Assembly: GCF_026625785.1 (NCBI RefSeq)
Contig: NZ_CP113063.1
Span: forward strand, 1,426,001-1,490,000
Length of the DNA: 64,000 bases
DNA from: Gordonia sp. SL306
Lineage (GTDB): Bacteria; Actinomycetota; Actinomycetes; Mycobacteriales; Mycobacteriaceae
Reading direction: 5' to 3'
In this document: one piece after another, positions 25,588 through 35,627 of the stretch
Numbering within the stretch: position 1 is the first letter of the stretch
Layout of the letters: each line of letters begins with the position of its first letter
Notes under the pieces: generated by a model
What the model was told of the DNA's origin: nothing
Seen by the model: the letters and a program-made list of their open reading frames with translations, nothing else
The model's database searches: none
Program-made: the position numbers and the translations under genes

Positions 25588-26622
25588 GTGAGCACCAGCA
25601 CAACAGCACCCCGTCCGGCCCCGGCCAGCCCCGTCGCGGCGGTACCCGAGCCGGAGTCCCCGATCCTCACCGCTCCCCTGAAGAACTCGTTCGAATACAC
25701 GCGTTCGCTGGGGCCGGTACTGAGTCAGTTCGCACTCGCGTTGCGCGACGGTCGCATCGTGGGCTCGAAGAGCAGCGGCGGCACCGTCTCGGTCCCGCCC
25801 GTCGAGTTCGATCCTGCCGGCGGCGCCCCGACCACCGAGTTGGTCGACGTCGCCCCGACCGGCACCGTCGTCTCCTGGTCATGGCAGCAGGAACCGCTCG
25901 AACCCCAGCCTCTGGACAAGCCGTTCGCCTGGGCGCTCATCAAGCTCGACGGCGCCGACACGTCCTTGCTGCACGTGGTCGCCGTCGATTCCCCCGGCGA
26001 CATCTCGACCGGCCTTCGGGTGCACGCGGTCTGGCGTCCGGCTCGGATCGGCCGGATCGACGACATCGCATACTTCGCTCCCGGCGAGTCCGGGGATGCC
26101 GCTCCCGCCAACGAGGCCGAGACTCCCGAGGGCGACCTCGTGGTCATGAAGACGCCGATCACCACCGAGATCGCGCACTCCGCAACCGAAGAGGAGTCCT
26201 GGTATCTCGAGGGACTCAAGGCAGGCAAACTCTACGGTTCCCGGATCGGCTCCGGCGTCGACGAGGGACGCGTGTACTTCCCGCCCCGCAAGGTCAGTCC
26301 GGCCGACGGGGCCGCGGCGGCCGAGCGGGTGGAGTTGGGCAACACCGGGATCGTCACGACGTTCTGCATCGTCAACGTGCCGTTCCAGGGACAGCGGATC
26401 AAACCCCCGTACGTGGCCGCCTACGTCTTGCTCGACGGTTCGGACATCCCGTTCCTACACCTCATCCTGGACTGTGCGGCCGACGACGTCCGAATGGGCA
26501 TGCGTGTCAAGGCCGTCTGGCTTCCGGAGGACGAATGGGATCATTCGATCGGCAACATCAGCCACTTCGCTCCGACCGGTGAGCCCGATGCCGAGTACGA
26601 GACCTACCGCGATCACCTCTGA
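25588..26622 (+). CDS. tandem DUF35-like OB-fold protein (Rv3521-like)
   Basis: About 344 residues with two similar OB-fold halves (about 35-170 and about 195-340). Compare GTVSVPPVEFDPAGG with GRVYFPPRKVSPADG, and GLRVHAVWRPARIG with GMRVKAVWLPEDEW. It lacks the CxxC zinc ribbon of many DUF35 proteins. DUF35 partners of thiolase-like steroid aldolases (e.g. ChsH2 with Ltp2) are needed for their activity, and ltp3 and ltp4 follow directly, so this is probably a scaffold or partner for them. Start GTG 25588 lies 8 bases after the KstR box; probably leaderless. Confidence 0.85.
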   Translation: MSTSTTAPRPAPASPVAAVPEPESPILTAPLKNSFEYTRSLGPVLSQFALALRDGRIVGSKSSGGTVSVPPVEFDPAGGAPTTELVDVAPTGTVVSWSWQQEPLEPQPLDKPFAWALIKLDGADTSLLHVVAVDSPGDISTGLRVHAVWRPARIGRIDDIAYFAPGESGDAAPANEAETPEGDLVVMKTPITTEIAHSATEEESWYLEGLKAGKLYGSRIGSGVDEGRVYFPPRKVSPADGAAAAERVELGNTGIVTTFCIVNVPFQGQRIKPPYVAAYVLLDGSDIPFLHLILDCAADDVRMGMRVKAVWLPEDEWDHSIGNISHFAPTGEPDAEYETYRDHL

Positions 26623-26664
26623 TCGATCATCTGACACTTCTTCTCTGAAGAACTAGGAGCTCTT

Positions 26665-27714
26665 GTGACACTCCCCCGGATTGCGATCATCGGGTTCGCG
26701 CACAGCCCGAACATCGTCGGGACCCATGGCACCACCAACGGTGTCGAAATGCTGATCCCCTGTTTCCAGAAGCTGTACGCCGACATCGGCATCTCCCGCA
26801 CCGACATCGAGTTCTGGTGCAGCGGATCGTCCGATTACCTTGCCGGCCGCGCATTCTCGTTCATCTCCGCAATCGACTCCATCGGGGCCATGCCGCCGAT
26901 CAACGAGTCACATGTCGAGATGGACGCCGCGTGGGCGCTGTACGAGGCGTGGGTGAAGATCGCCACCGGCGAGGTCGACCTCGCACTCGCCTACGGCTTC
27001 GGCAAATCCACCGCGGGCAACATGGATCAGACCCTCGCCCTGCAGACCGACCCATACACCGTGGGGCCGCTGTGGCCCGATGCGCGCTCACTCGGCGCCC
27101 TGCAGGCCCGTGCCGGCATCGACTCGGGCGCCTGGACCGAGGCCGACATGGCCGCGGTCGCAGCGCGCACCACCGGCTCATCGGTCGACGACCTGCTCTC
27201 GGCCGACCTCGTCGCCGATCCGCTTCGCGCCCATGACATCGCGCCGTACACCGATGCCGCCGCGGCCGTGATCATCGCGAGCGAACGACGGGCCCGCGAG
27301 CTCGTCGCCAACCCGGCATTCATCACCGGGTGGGATCACCGCATCGACACACCGAACTTCGGAGCGCGAGATCTGACCGTCTCACCGTCGACGTCGCTCG
27401 CCGCCGACACGGCCTTCCGTCATCGCACGCGGGCGGTCGACGTGGCCGAGATCCATGCGCCGTTCACGCATCAGGAACTGATCGTGCGCAACGCGATCGG
27501 CCTGCCCGATTCGGTGCGGATCAATCCGTCCGGTGGCGCACTCACGGGGAACTCACTGTTCTCGGCGGGGCTTCAGCGGGTTGGCTACGCCGCCCACGAG
27601 ATCCTGACCGGCCAGGCAGAGACCGCGCTGGCACACGCGACGAGCGGGCCGCTGTTGCAGCAGAACATGGTGGTCACCCTGAGCGCAGACGAGAATGCGG
27701 GAGACGAGAACTGA
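26665..27714 (+). CDS. ltp3: thiolase-like steroid aldolase Ltp3
   Basis: 349-residue lipid-transfer-protein/thiolase-superfamily protein that begins TLPRIAIIGFAHSP and has the thiolase-fold EIHAPFTHQEL and NPSGGALTGN segments. The region expected to hold the nucleophilic Cys reads EFWCSGSSDYLAGRAF, as in the Ltp group rather than in beta-ketothiolases. It corresponds to Rv3523 (Ltp3). In Rhodococcus, Ltp3 and Ltp4 are linked to retro-aldol removal of the C-24-branched side chain of plant sterols. AGGAG precedes the GTG start; the stop overlaps the ltp4 ATG. Confidence 0.9.
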   Translation: MTLPRIAIIGFAHSPNIVGTHGTTNGVEMLIPCFQKLYADIGISRTDIEFWCSGSSDYLAGRAFSFISAIDSIGAMPPINESHVEMDAAWALYEAWVKIATGEVDLALAYGFGKSTAGNMDQTLALQTDPYTVGPLWPDARSLGALQARAGIDSGAWTEADMAAVAARTTGSSVDDLLSADLVADPLRAHDIAPYTDAAAAVIIASERRARELVANPAFITGWDHRIDTPNFGARDLTVSPSTSLAADTAFRHRTRAVDVAEIHAPFTHQELIVRNAIGLPDSVRINPSGGALTGNSLFSAGLQRVGYAAHEILTGQAETALAHATSGPLLQQNMVVTLSADENAGDEN

Positions 27715-28892
27715 TGGCACACAACAATCGCGCAGCGGTCCTGGGCACCGGCCAGACCAAGTACGTCGCCAAGCGCCACGACGTGACGATGGCGGGCATG
27801 TGCCGCGAGGCCATCGACGCCGCCCTGGCGGACGCGAAGGTCTCCATCGACGACATCGATGCGATCGTGATCGGCAAGGCGCCCGACCTGTTCGAGGGCT
27901 CGATGATGCCCGAACTGGCGATGGCCGAGGCCATCGGTGCGGTGGGCAAGCGGATGATCCGTGTCCACACCGCCGGTTCGGTGGGCGGCTCCACCGCCAA
28001 CGTCGCCGCGTCCCTGGTGTTCGCCGGTGTTCACCGGCGGGTCCTCGCCGTCGCCTGGGAGAAGCAGTCCGAGTCGAATGCCATGTGGGCGTTGTCGATC
28101 CCGGTTCCGTTCACCAAGCCGGTCGGCGCGGGTGCGGGCGGCTTCTTCGCGCCGCACGTCCGGTCCTACATCCGGCAGTCCGGTGCGCCGTCACATATCG
28201 GCGCCATCGTCGCGGCCAAGGACCGGCGCAACGGCTCCAAGAACCCACTGGCCCACCTGCAGCAGGCCGACATCACCAAGGAGAAGGTGATGGAGTCCCA
28301 GATGCTGTGGGACCCCATCCGTTACGACGAGACGTGCCCGTCGTCGGACGGCGCGTGTGCAGTGGTGATCGGCGACGAGCAGGCCGCCGACGACGCCGTC
28401 ACCGCGGGTGATCCGGTGGCCTGGATTCACGCCACGGCGATGCGCACCGAACCGCTCTCCTACGCCCACCGCAACGTCGTGAGCCCGCAGGCCGGCCGCG
28501 ATGCGGCCGCGGCGCTGTGGAAGTCGGGCGGGATCAGCAATCCACTCCAGGAGATCGACGCGGCCGAGATCTACGTGCCGTTCTCCTGGTTCGAACCGAT
28601 GTGGCTGGAGAATCTCGGGTTCGTCGGCGAGGGCGAGGGCTGGAAGCTCACCGAGGCAGGCGAGACCGAGATCGGCGGGCAGCTGCCGGTCAACGCATCC
28701 GGTGGCGTGCTCTCGTCGAACCCGATCGGCGCGTCGGGCATGATCCGCTTCGCCGAGGCCGCCATCCAGGTGATGAACAAGGCGGGCGATCATCAGGTGC
28801 CCGACGCCCGCAAGGCGCTCGGCCACGCGTATGGCGGTGGATCGCAGTACTTCTCGATGTGGCTGGTGGGCGCGGACAAGCCCGCTCACTGA
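27714..28892 (+). CDS. ltp4: thiolase-like steroid aldolase Ltp4
   Basis: 392-residue thiolase-superfamily Ltp protein: AAVLGTGQTKYVAKRHD at the N-terminus, HTAGSVGGSTANVAAS around the usual nucleophile position (no Cys there), the EIYVPFSWFEPMW segment and NASGGVLSSNPIGASG. It corresponds to Rv3522 (Ltp4). The start overlaps the ltp3 stop by one base (TGATG), so the two are translationally coupled. The upstream frame from 27330 is a shadow of ltp3. Confidence 0.9.
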   Translation: MAHNNRAAVLGTGQTKYVAKRHDVTMAGMCREAIDAALADAKVSIDDIDAIVIGKAPDLFEGSMMPELAMAEAIGAVGKRMIRVHTAGSVGGSTANVAASLVFAGVHRRVLAVAWEKQSESNAMWALSIPVPFTKPVGAGAGGFFAPHVRSYIRQSGAPSHIGAIVAAKDRRNGSKNPLAHLQQADITKEKVMESQMLWDPIRYDETCPSSDGACAVVIGDEQAADDAVTAGDPVAWIHATAMRTEPLSYAHRNVVSPQAGRDAAAALWKSGGISNPLQEIDAAEIYVPFSWFEPMWLENLGFVGEGEGWKLTEAGETEIGGQLPVNASGGVLSSNPIGASGMIRFAEAAIQVMNKAGDHQVPDARKALGHAYGGGSQYFSMWLVGADKPAH

Positions 28893-28902
28893 CCCGGGCA
28901 CC

Positions 28903-29010
28903 CGCCGACAGCAACACGAATTTCGTCGACAGCAACCGACCTTTCGCCGACAGCAACCGCTTCACTCATCTGAGCGGTTGCTGTCGGCGAAATTCGTGTT
29001 GCTGTCGGCG
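28903..29010. repeat. 21-bp-period GCCGACAGCAAC array folded as a palindrome
   Basis: Three 21-bp units, each starting GCCGACAGCAAC or GTCGACAGCAAC (from 28904), are followed by inverted units. Perfect inner stem 28944-28961 with 28973-28990; outer stem 28903-28922 with 28991-29010. It lies between convergent ltp4 and the CMD-family gene and ends before the latter's stop. Confidence 0.85.
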
Positions 29011-29019
29011 TGAAAGAGG

Positions 29020-29568
29020 TCAGACCCTCGGCTCCGGCAGCGCGCACGCCGCACCGTCGGACATACCCGTCGGGCGGACGCCGAGCGACTGGTTGAGCCG
29101 CGCACGCTGGTTCTCCCACGCGATGGTCGCCGCGAGTTCGGCGATCTGACCCTTCGACAGCTCGCGGGACAGCTGATCCCGCAGTTCCGCCAGGTCGTCG
29201 CCGACGGCCGGCGTCACCGTCATCGCCTCGGCGTAAGCGAGTACCGATTTCTCCAGATCCGTGTAGGCATCGCTCGTCCGGAAATTCGGGAGGTCGCGCA
29301 TCTGCTGCTCGGTGACCCCGGCGCCGCGTGCCAGCGCAGACCCGATGTCGAGACAGAACTCGCAACTGACGAGACCAGCGGTCTTCAGCTCTGCGAGTTC
29401 TTTGAGCTTCGGGTCGAGGCGGTTGCTGAACAGCAGCGCCGATTCGTAGACGCCGGTGGCCGCGAGTAGTTGCGGTCGGCGCCCGAGCCACCCGGCCAGG
29501 TCACCACGATGTCGCTTCGACGACCCAAAGGCGTTGACGTAACCACGGATACGCTCGATTGCACGCAT
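29020..29568 (-). CDS. carboxymuconolactone decarboxylase / AhpD-like protein
   Basis: About 182-residue all-helical CMD-family protein with the redox-type motif SCEFCLDIGS (CxxC) at about residues 69-78 and the AELKTAGLVSCEFC context seen in AhpD-like peroxidase partners. The downstream His of the full ExxCxxCxxxH motif is not obvious, so peroxidase activity is uncertain. ATG 29568 has GGTGGAG directly upstream; the longer frame is unlikely. It follows the SnoaL-like gene on the same strand but is separated by a 126-bp palindromic region. Confidence 0.82.
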   Translation of the reverse strand: MRAIERIRGYVNAFGSSKRHRGDLAGWLGRRPQLLAATGVYESALLFSNRLDPKLKELAELKTAGLVSCEFCLDIGSALARGAGVTEQQMRDLPNFRTSDAYTDLEKSVLAYAEAMTVTPAVGDDLAELRDQLSRELSKGQIAELAATIAWENQRARLNQSLGVRPTGMSDGAACALPEPRV

Positions 29569-29609
29569 TGCTCCACCTTCGCAGCAGCTGGTGTGGGGCA
29601 ATGCGGTAA

Positions 29610-29690
29610 AACGAATCCACCCCACCTCTCGTCATCTACCTTCGTCCGAGACGAGGTGGAAAACAAGAGATGGGGTGGAAAAGTGGCGTC
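29610..29690. repeat. imperfect long palindrome upstream of the CMD-family gene
   Basis: Outer arms of the type TCCACCCCACCTCT / AGAGATGGGGTGGA surround an inner pair (CCACCTCTCGTC / GACGAGGTGG). It lies between two minus-strand genes, after the SnoaL-like stop and before the CMD-family start, and could be the terminator of the cyp125 transcript. Confidence 0.6.
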
Positions 29691-29694
29691 CGCC

Positions 29695-30156
29695 TCAGGC
29701 AGGCCGGACCGACTTGATCGTCTTCTCGACTTCCCAGAAGGCCCGCAGCGCACTCAGTTTCCCGTCGGCGTCGGCACGGTAGGTGAACACCCCGTGCGCC
29801 TCGGAGACGTGCCCGGCAATGTGGGTGACGATCTTGCCGACGTAGGCGACCTCATTGCCACAGATGATCTCGTCGTCGAAGACGAACTCGATGCTCTCCG
29901 TGGTCGCGATCGACTTGTCCCAGAACTCCGCGATCTCTTCATGACCGTGGAATCCCTTACCTTCGGGATCGAACATCGACGGCCCGACCGGATCCTCCAC
30001 CGACCCCTCAGCGGCGAAGTTGTCCAACCACGCCTGCTTGTCGCGTGCCGCGACCAGTTCACGTGATCGCCGACCCGCCACGACCGCGGGATGATTCTCG
30101 CGGTCGATGTTGAGGTAGGCGGGCGAGTCGTTGAGTCCGGTCTCCTGTGCCGTCAT
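29695..30156 (-). CDS. SnoaL-like / ketosteroid-isomerase-fold protein
   Basis: About 153 residues of the NTF2/SnoaL fold (RSRELVAARDKQAWLDNF, DPVGPSMFDPEGKGFHG, EFWDKSIATTESIEF). Start ATG 30156 overlaps the cyp125 stop (ATGA), so it is expressed with cyp125 under KstR. Proteins of this fold isomerise or hydrate small ring substrates, including delta-5-3-ketosteroids, but the catalytic residues cannot be assigned by eye. The longer frame to 30570 is a shadow of cyp125. Confidence 0.82.
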   Translation of the reverse strand: MTAQETGLNDSPAYLNIDRENHPAVVAGRRSRELVAARDKQAWLDNFAAEGSVEDPVGPSMFDPEGKGFHGHEEIAEFWDKSIATTESIEFVFDDEIICGNEVAYVGKIVTHIAGHVSEAHGVFTYRADADGKLSALRAFWEVEKTIKSVRPA

Positions 30157-31442
30157 TTGACGCCGTAGTCGACCCGGAGTTCCTTGACACCGTTGATCCA
30201 TCCGTGACGGAGACGACGCGGGGACTCGAGGCGGCTGATGTCCGGGACCAGGTCGGCCAGCGCGTTGAACATCAGGTTGATCTCCATGCGGGCGAGGTTC
30301 GCGCCGATGCAGAAGTGCGCACCGTTGCCGCCGAAGCCGACGTGCGGATTGGGATCGCGCAGGATGTTGAACGTGAACGGATCCTCGAAGACGTCCTCGT
30401 CGTAGTTCGCCGAGCCGTAGAACATGCCGACGCGCTGGCCCTCCTTGATGTCGACCCCACCGATCTGGGTGTCGCGCTTGGCCGTGCGCTGGAAGGTGTT
30501 CACCGGAGTCGCCCACCGGACGATCTCGTCGACGGCGGTGGCAGGCCGCTCCTTCTTGAACAGCTCCCACTGGTCGGGGTGCTCGAGGAAGGCGTTCATG
30601 CCGTGGCTGATCGCGTTACGCGTGGTCTCGTTGCCGGCGACCGTGAGCAGGATGAAGAAGAATCCGAACTCGGCCTCGTCGAGGCTCTGGCCGTCGATGT
30701 CGGCATTCACCAGCGTCGAGACGATGTCCTCGACCGGATTCTTCCGACGCTCCTCGGCCATGTTGTAGCCGTAACCGAGGATCTCGGCGGAGGCCATCTG
30801 CGGGTCCGCCTCGAAGTCCGGGTCGTCGTAGTTCATCATCGCGTTCGACCAGTCGAACAGCTTCTCGCGGTCCACCTCGGGAACGCCGAGCAGGTCGGCG
30901 ATCGCCAGCAGCGGCAGATCGACGGCGACGTCCTCGACGAAGTCTCCCGTACCCTTCTCGGCGGCCTTGCCGACGATGGTGCGGGCCGCGGTGTCGAGCT
31001 TGTCCTCGAGCGCCTGCACGGCACGCGGGGTGAAGGCCTTCGACACCAGCTTGCGCAGGCGGGTGTGATCCGGCGGATCGTGGTTGATCAGCAGCGCCTT
31101 GGTGACGTCGAGCTGCTCCTGGGTCATGTCGTCTTCGAACCGCATGATGACGCCGTCCTTTGCGGTCGACCAGTCATCGTTGTTCTTCGAGATCTCCCGG
31201 ATATGGGCGTGCTTGGAGATCACCCAGTACCCGCCGTCGTGGAAGCCCCCACCCTTCCCCGGAAGCTGGGCATTCCACCACACCGGAGCCGTCTTGCGGA
31301 GTTGAGCGAATTCCTGGACCGGAATCCCCTTCTCCAGAAGGAACGGGCTGGTGAAGTCCCAGCCTTCCTCCTCCATGAACGAACTATTCGCCGCAGCGCC
31401 CCCGATATCGGCGCCGGCTGTCGCACCCTGAGCCTGGGTCAC
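30153..31442 (-). CDS. cyp125: steroid C26-monooxygenase CYP125
   Basis: About 429-residue P450: I-helix AGNETTRNAISHG, ExxR in VDEIVRWATPV, and heme loop FGGNGAHFCIGANLARME. It corresponds to Rv3545c (CYP125), which hydroxylates and further oxidises C26 of cholesterol or cholest-4-en-3-one, the first step of side-chain degradation. Start GTG 31442 (VTQAQGAT) lies 24 bases from a KstR box; the longer frame would run through the operator. Electrons may come from a ferredoxin such as FdxD. Confidence 0.93.
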   Translation of the reverse strand: MTQAQGATAGADIGGAAANSSFMEEEGWDFTSPFLLEKGIPVQEFAQLRKTAPVWWNAQLPGKGGGFHDGGYWVISKHAHIREISKNNDDWSTAKDGVIMRFEDDMTQEQLDVTKALLINHDPPDHTRLRKLVSKAFTPRAVQALEDKLDTAARTIVGKAAEKGTGDFVEDVAVDLPLLAIADLLGVPEVDREKLFDWSNAMMNYDDPDFEADPQMASAEILGYGYNMAEERRKNPVEDIVSTLVNADIDGQSLDEAEFGFFFILLTVAGNETTRNAISHGMNAFLEHPDQWELFKKERPATAVDEIVRWATPVNTFQRTAKRDTQIGGVDIKEGQRVGMFYGSANYDEDVFEDPFTFNILRDPNPHVGFGGNGAHFCIGANLARMEINLMFNALADLVPDISRLESPRRLRHGWINGVKELRVDYGVK

Positions 31443-32944
<1,502 letters not shown>

Positions 32945-32945
<1 letters not shown>

Positions 32946-33433
32946 TGCCGGTCATGGATCCCAATGCACGGCCGAAACAGCTGAGCTCGCCTGCCGTGGC
33001 GTCGCTGATCAAGGTCGGCTCTCGCCTCAATGCGAAGGTGTACAAGGCCACCGGCGGGCGGCTGGGCAACACCTGGCGAATCGGCGCCGGTCTACGAAAT
33101 CCCGTCCCGATGTGCCTGCTCACCACCATCGGACGTAAGTCGGGTGAACCCCGGACGGCACCGTTGCTCTACCTCCGCACGGGCGACTCGTTCGTGGTGG
33201 TCGCGTCGCAGGGCGGGTTGCCGAAGAATCCCGCGTGGTACCTCAACCTCGTCGCGAACCCCGAGGTGACCATCCAGGTGGGCAAGGAGACCTTCGACCT
33301 GCGGGCGCGTACGGCGTCGGATGCCGAACGCGACGATCTCTGGCCGCAACTCGTCGATCTCTACGCCGACTTCGACACCTATGCGGCGTGGACCGACCGG
33401 AAGATCCCGGTCGTCATCTGCGAACCGCGCTGA
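32945..33433 (+). CDS. deazaflavin (F420)-dependent nitroreductase family protein (Ddn-like)
   Basis: About 162-residue split-barrel protein of the Ddn family (LTTIGRKSGEPRTAPLLYL, VVVASQGGLPKNPAWYLNL, the substrate/F420 region). It corresponds in position to Rv3547 (Ddn), whose physiological role is F420H2-dependent reduction of quinones and which activates nitroimidazoles. The start ATG overlaps the fadA5 stop (TGATG), so it is probably KstR controlled. Its 3' end overlaps the convergent TetR gene by 20 bp. Confidence 0.9.
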
Positions 33434-34067
33434 CCCGGTCCGGCCGCGCCTCTCGTCGGGGCGCGGCCACCAGGGCACGTATCGACGCACCCATCCACAC
33501 ATCCAGGAACTCCCTGAGCTCCGATGCCGAGCGCCCCGGCGAGCCGGGGTCGATGACCATGGATTGCAGTGTGCGCAAAACGATTTCAACCACGACGTCG
33601 AGATCGCGGTCGGTGTAGCCCGCCCCCGCCCAGTCGACGTCCATGCGGTCGACCATCGACCGCGCGAAGACGCGGCCGATCTCCGAGGTGATCTCACCGA
33701 CGACCGGCACGCTGAGCCGGTCGTCGCGGAGCAGTAGCCCGACGTAATCGTCGTCGCGGAGTTCTTCGAGCACGCCCACAACGCCTTCCACCACTGCGTC
33801 GTCGGCGGCCGTGATCCCGCGCAATCGCTCGGTCATCCGATCCAGGAGTGCGCCGACGGCGTCGAGTGCGGTTGCCGAGAGCAACACCTCGGTGCTCGCG
33901 AAGTACCGGTAGACGGTCTGCCGCGTGACGTCGAGTTCACGGGCGACATCGGCAATGCTCGTCGATGCCCCGCGCCTGTCGATGATCGTCCGGGTGGCGG
34001 CGAGAATCCGCGCGGTGGCCTCGTCGTCGTTGCGGGGCACTCGACCACCCCAACCGTGCGTCCTCAT
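33414..34067 (-). CDS. TetR-family transcriptional regulator
   Basis: About 217 residues with an N-terminal HTH (ARILAATRTIIDRRG, SIADVARELDVTRQTVYRYFAST) and a helical ligand-binding domain with LRTLQSMVIDPGSPG. It is divergent from the CYP125-like gene at 34257, which suggests local control of the two P450s. The start is ATG 34067; the longer frame to 34739 runs into that P450. Close paralogue of the frameshifted TetR at 23692-24328. Not KstR. Confidence 0.88.
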   Translation of the reverse strand: MRTHGWGGRVPRNDDEATARILAATRTIIDRRGASTSIADVARELDVTRQTVYRYFASTEVLLSATALDAVGALLDRMTERLRGITAADDAVVEGVVGVLEELRDDDYVGLLLRDDRLSVPVVGEITSEIGRVFARSMVDRMDVDWAGAGYTDRDLDVVVEIVLRTLQSMVIDPGSPGRSASELREFLDVWMGASIRALVAAPRREARPDRVSAVRR

Positions 34068-34160
34068 CGGCCTGCACCCGTCGACGCGATCCGGACCGGA
34101 TTCATGGGAACTGACCCTACCTGCCAAGCCTGTTGTCGCGCCGAGTCGCGCGGGCGGTCG

Positions 34161-34189
34161 ACCATACGCATAAGATTGAGATGTATGGT
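34161..34189. promoter_or_regulatory. candidate operator in the TetR / P450 divergent region
   Basis: ACCATAC (34161-34167) and GTATGGT (34183-34189) form a 7-bp inverted repeat with a 15-base spacer. The left half, CGACCATAC, and the GGTGTA and GGCCACAC blocks that follow recur upstream of the second P450 (about 35548-35601). A TetR operator is plausible but unproven. Confidence 0.45.
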
Positions 34190-34256
34190 GTAGTGGCATC
34201 GGCCACACCGCGCGTGGTCCATCGTGACCCGCGCCGGCAAAGAGCAGGGAGAACCC

Positions 34257-35513
34257 ATGACTGCAGCCACCAGCGGAGTCTGTCCATTCGGCGAAGGCTA
34301 TGACTTCACCGATCCCGATGTGCTCGAGCAGGGCATCCCCCGCGAGGAGTTCGCACAACTCCGCCGCACCGCGCCGGTCTGGTGGAACGCGCAAGCGCCG
34401 GGCACCTCGGTGTTCACCGACGGCGGCTATTGGGCGATCACGAAGCATCGCGACATCCGCGAGATCTCGAAGCGCAGCGATGTCTGGTCGACCAACGCGA
34501 AGGGTGCCATCATCCGGCTGCCGGACTACATGACCCCCGATCAGCTCGAGTTCACCAAGGCACTCCTGGTCAATCACGACCCGCCCGAGCACACCCGTCT
34601 CCGCAAGATCGTCTCGCGCCTGTTCACGCCCAAGGCCGTGAACGCGCTCTCCGAGGTTCTCACGGATTACGCACGCGACATCGTGACGGAGGCCGCGGCG
34701 AAGAACACCGGCAACTTCGTCGACGACATCGCCATTCACCTACCGCTCCAGGCGATCCTGGATCTGATCGGCGTGGCCGAAGCCGACCGGTCACGGATCC
34801 ACGTCCTGGTCGACGCCATCATCAACACCGACGATCCGGACCAGACGATCGACCCGACGATGGCCAATGCCGAACTGCTCGGCTACGCCTACAACCTCGC
34901 CGAGGAACGGCGCAAGAACCCGACCGACGATGTGGTCACGATGCTGGTCAACGCGGATATCGACGGCGAGGCCCTCGACGAGGCCGAATTCGGATTCTTC
35001 GTCATCCTGCTGATCACGGCGGGCAACGAGACCACCCGCAACGCGACCACACACGGGATGAATGCGTTTCTGGAGAACCCCGCGCAGTGGGAACGCTTCA
35101 AGCGTGACCGGCCCAGTACCGCCGTCGACGAGATCCTCCGGTGGTCGAGTCCGGTGAACGCTTTCCAACGCACCGCCCTGGTCGACACCGAGGTGAGCGG
35201 GGTGCCGATCCGGGCAGGCGAGCGTGTCGGGTTGTTCTACGGCTCGGCCAATTTCGACGAGGACGTGTTCGACGCGCCGTTCACCTTCGACGTCACTCGC
35301 GATCCGAACCCGCATCTCGCATTCGGCGGCAACGGACCGCATTTCTGCATCGGGGCCAACCTCGCCAGGCTCGAGCTCAATCTGATCTTCACCGCGATCG
35401 CCGACACCCTGCCGGACATCAGCAAGGTCGGCGACATGCGGCGCATCCGCTCCGGTTGGCTGAACGGCGTGAAGGATCTCCCGGTGCGCTACGGGGTCTG
35501 CCCGGTCTCCTGA
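34257..35513 (+). CDS. CYP125-like cytochrome P450, paralogue 1
   Basis: About 418 residues, very similar in layout to the cyp125 gene: IPREEFAQLRRTAPVWWNAQ, ITAGNETTRNATTHG I-helix, VDEILRWSSPV, heme loop FGGNGPHFCIGANLARLE and the C-terminal GWLNGVKDLPVRYGV. ATG 34257 has GGGAG upstream. It has no KstR box; a TetR gene is divergent. Steroid or other isoprenoid hydroxylation is inferred from the family. Confidence 0.9.
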   Translation: MTAATSGVCPFGEGYDFTDPDVLEQGIPREEFAQLRRTAPVWWNAQAPGTSVFTDGGYWAITKHRDIREISKRSDVWSTNAKGAIIRLPDYMTPDQLEFTKALLVNHDPPEHTRLRKIVSRLFTPKAVNALSEVLTDYARDIVTEAAAKNTGNFVDDIAIHLPLQAILDLIGVAEADRSRIHVLVDAIINTDDPDQTIDPTMANAELLGYAYNLAEERRKNPTDDVVTMLVNADIDGEALDEAEFGFFVILLITAGNETTRNATTHGMNAFLENPAQWERFKRDRPSTAVDEILRWSSPVNAFQRTALVDTEVSGVPIRAGERVGLFYGSANFDEDVFDAPFTFDVTRDPNPHLAFGGNGPHFCIGANLARLELNLIFTAIADTLPDISKVGDMRRIRSGWLNGVKDLPVRYGVCPVS

Positions 35514-35627
35514 GCCGTCACACGAGCGCCTCGCGGCGCGGCATCGCGACCATACATCGTCGAATTGGGTGTAATTTCGAGTGACGTGGGCCACACTCGG
35601 ACCACTACCGCGACCCGCGAGGACGAC

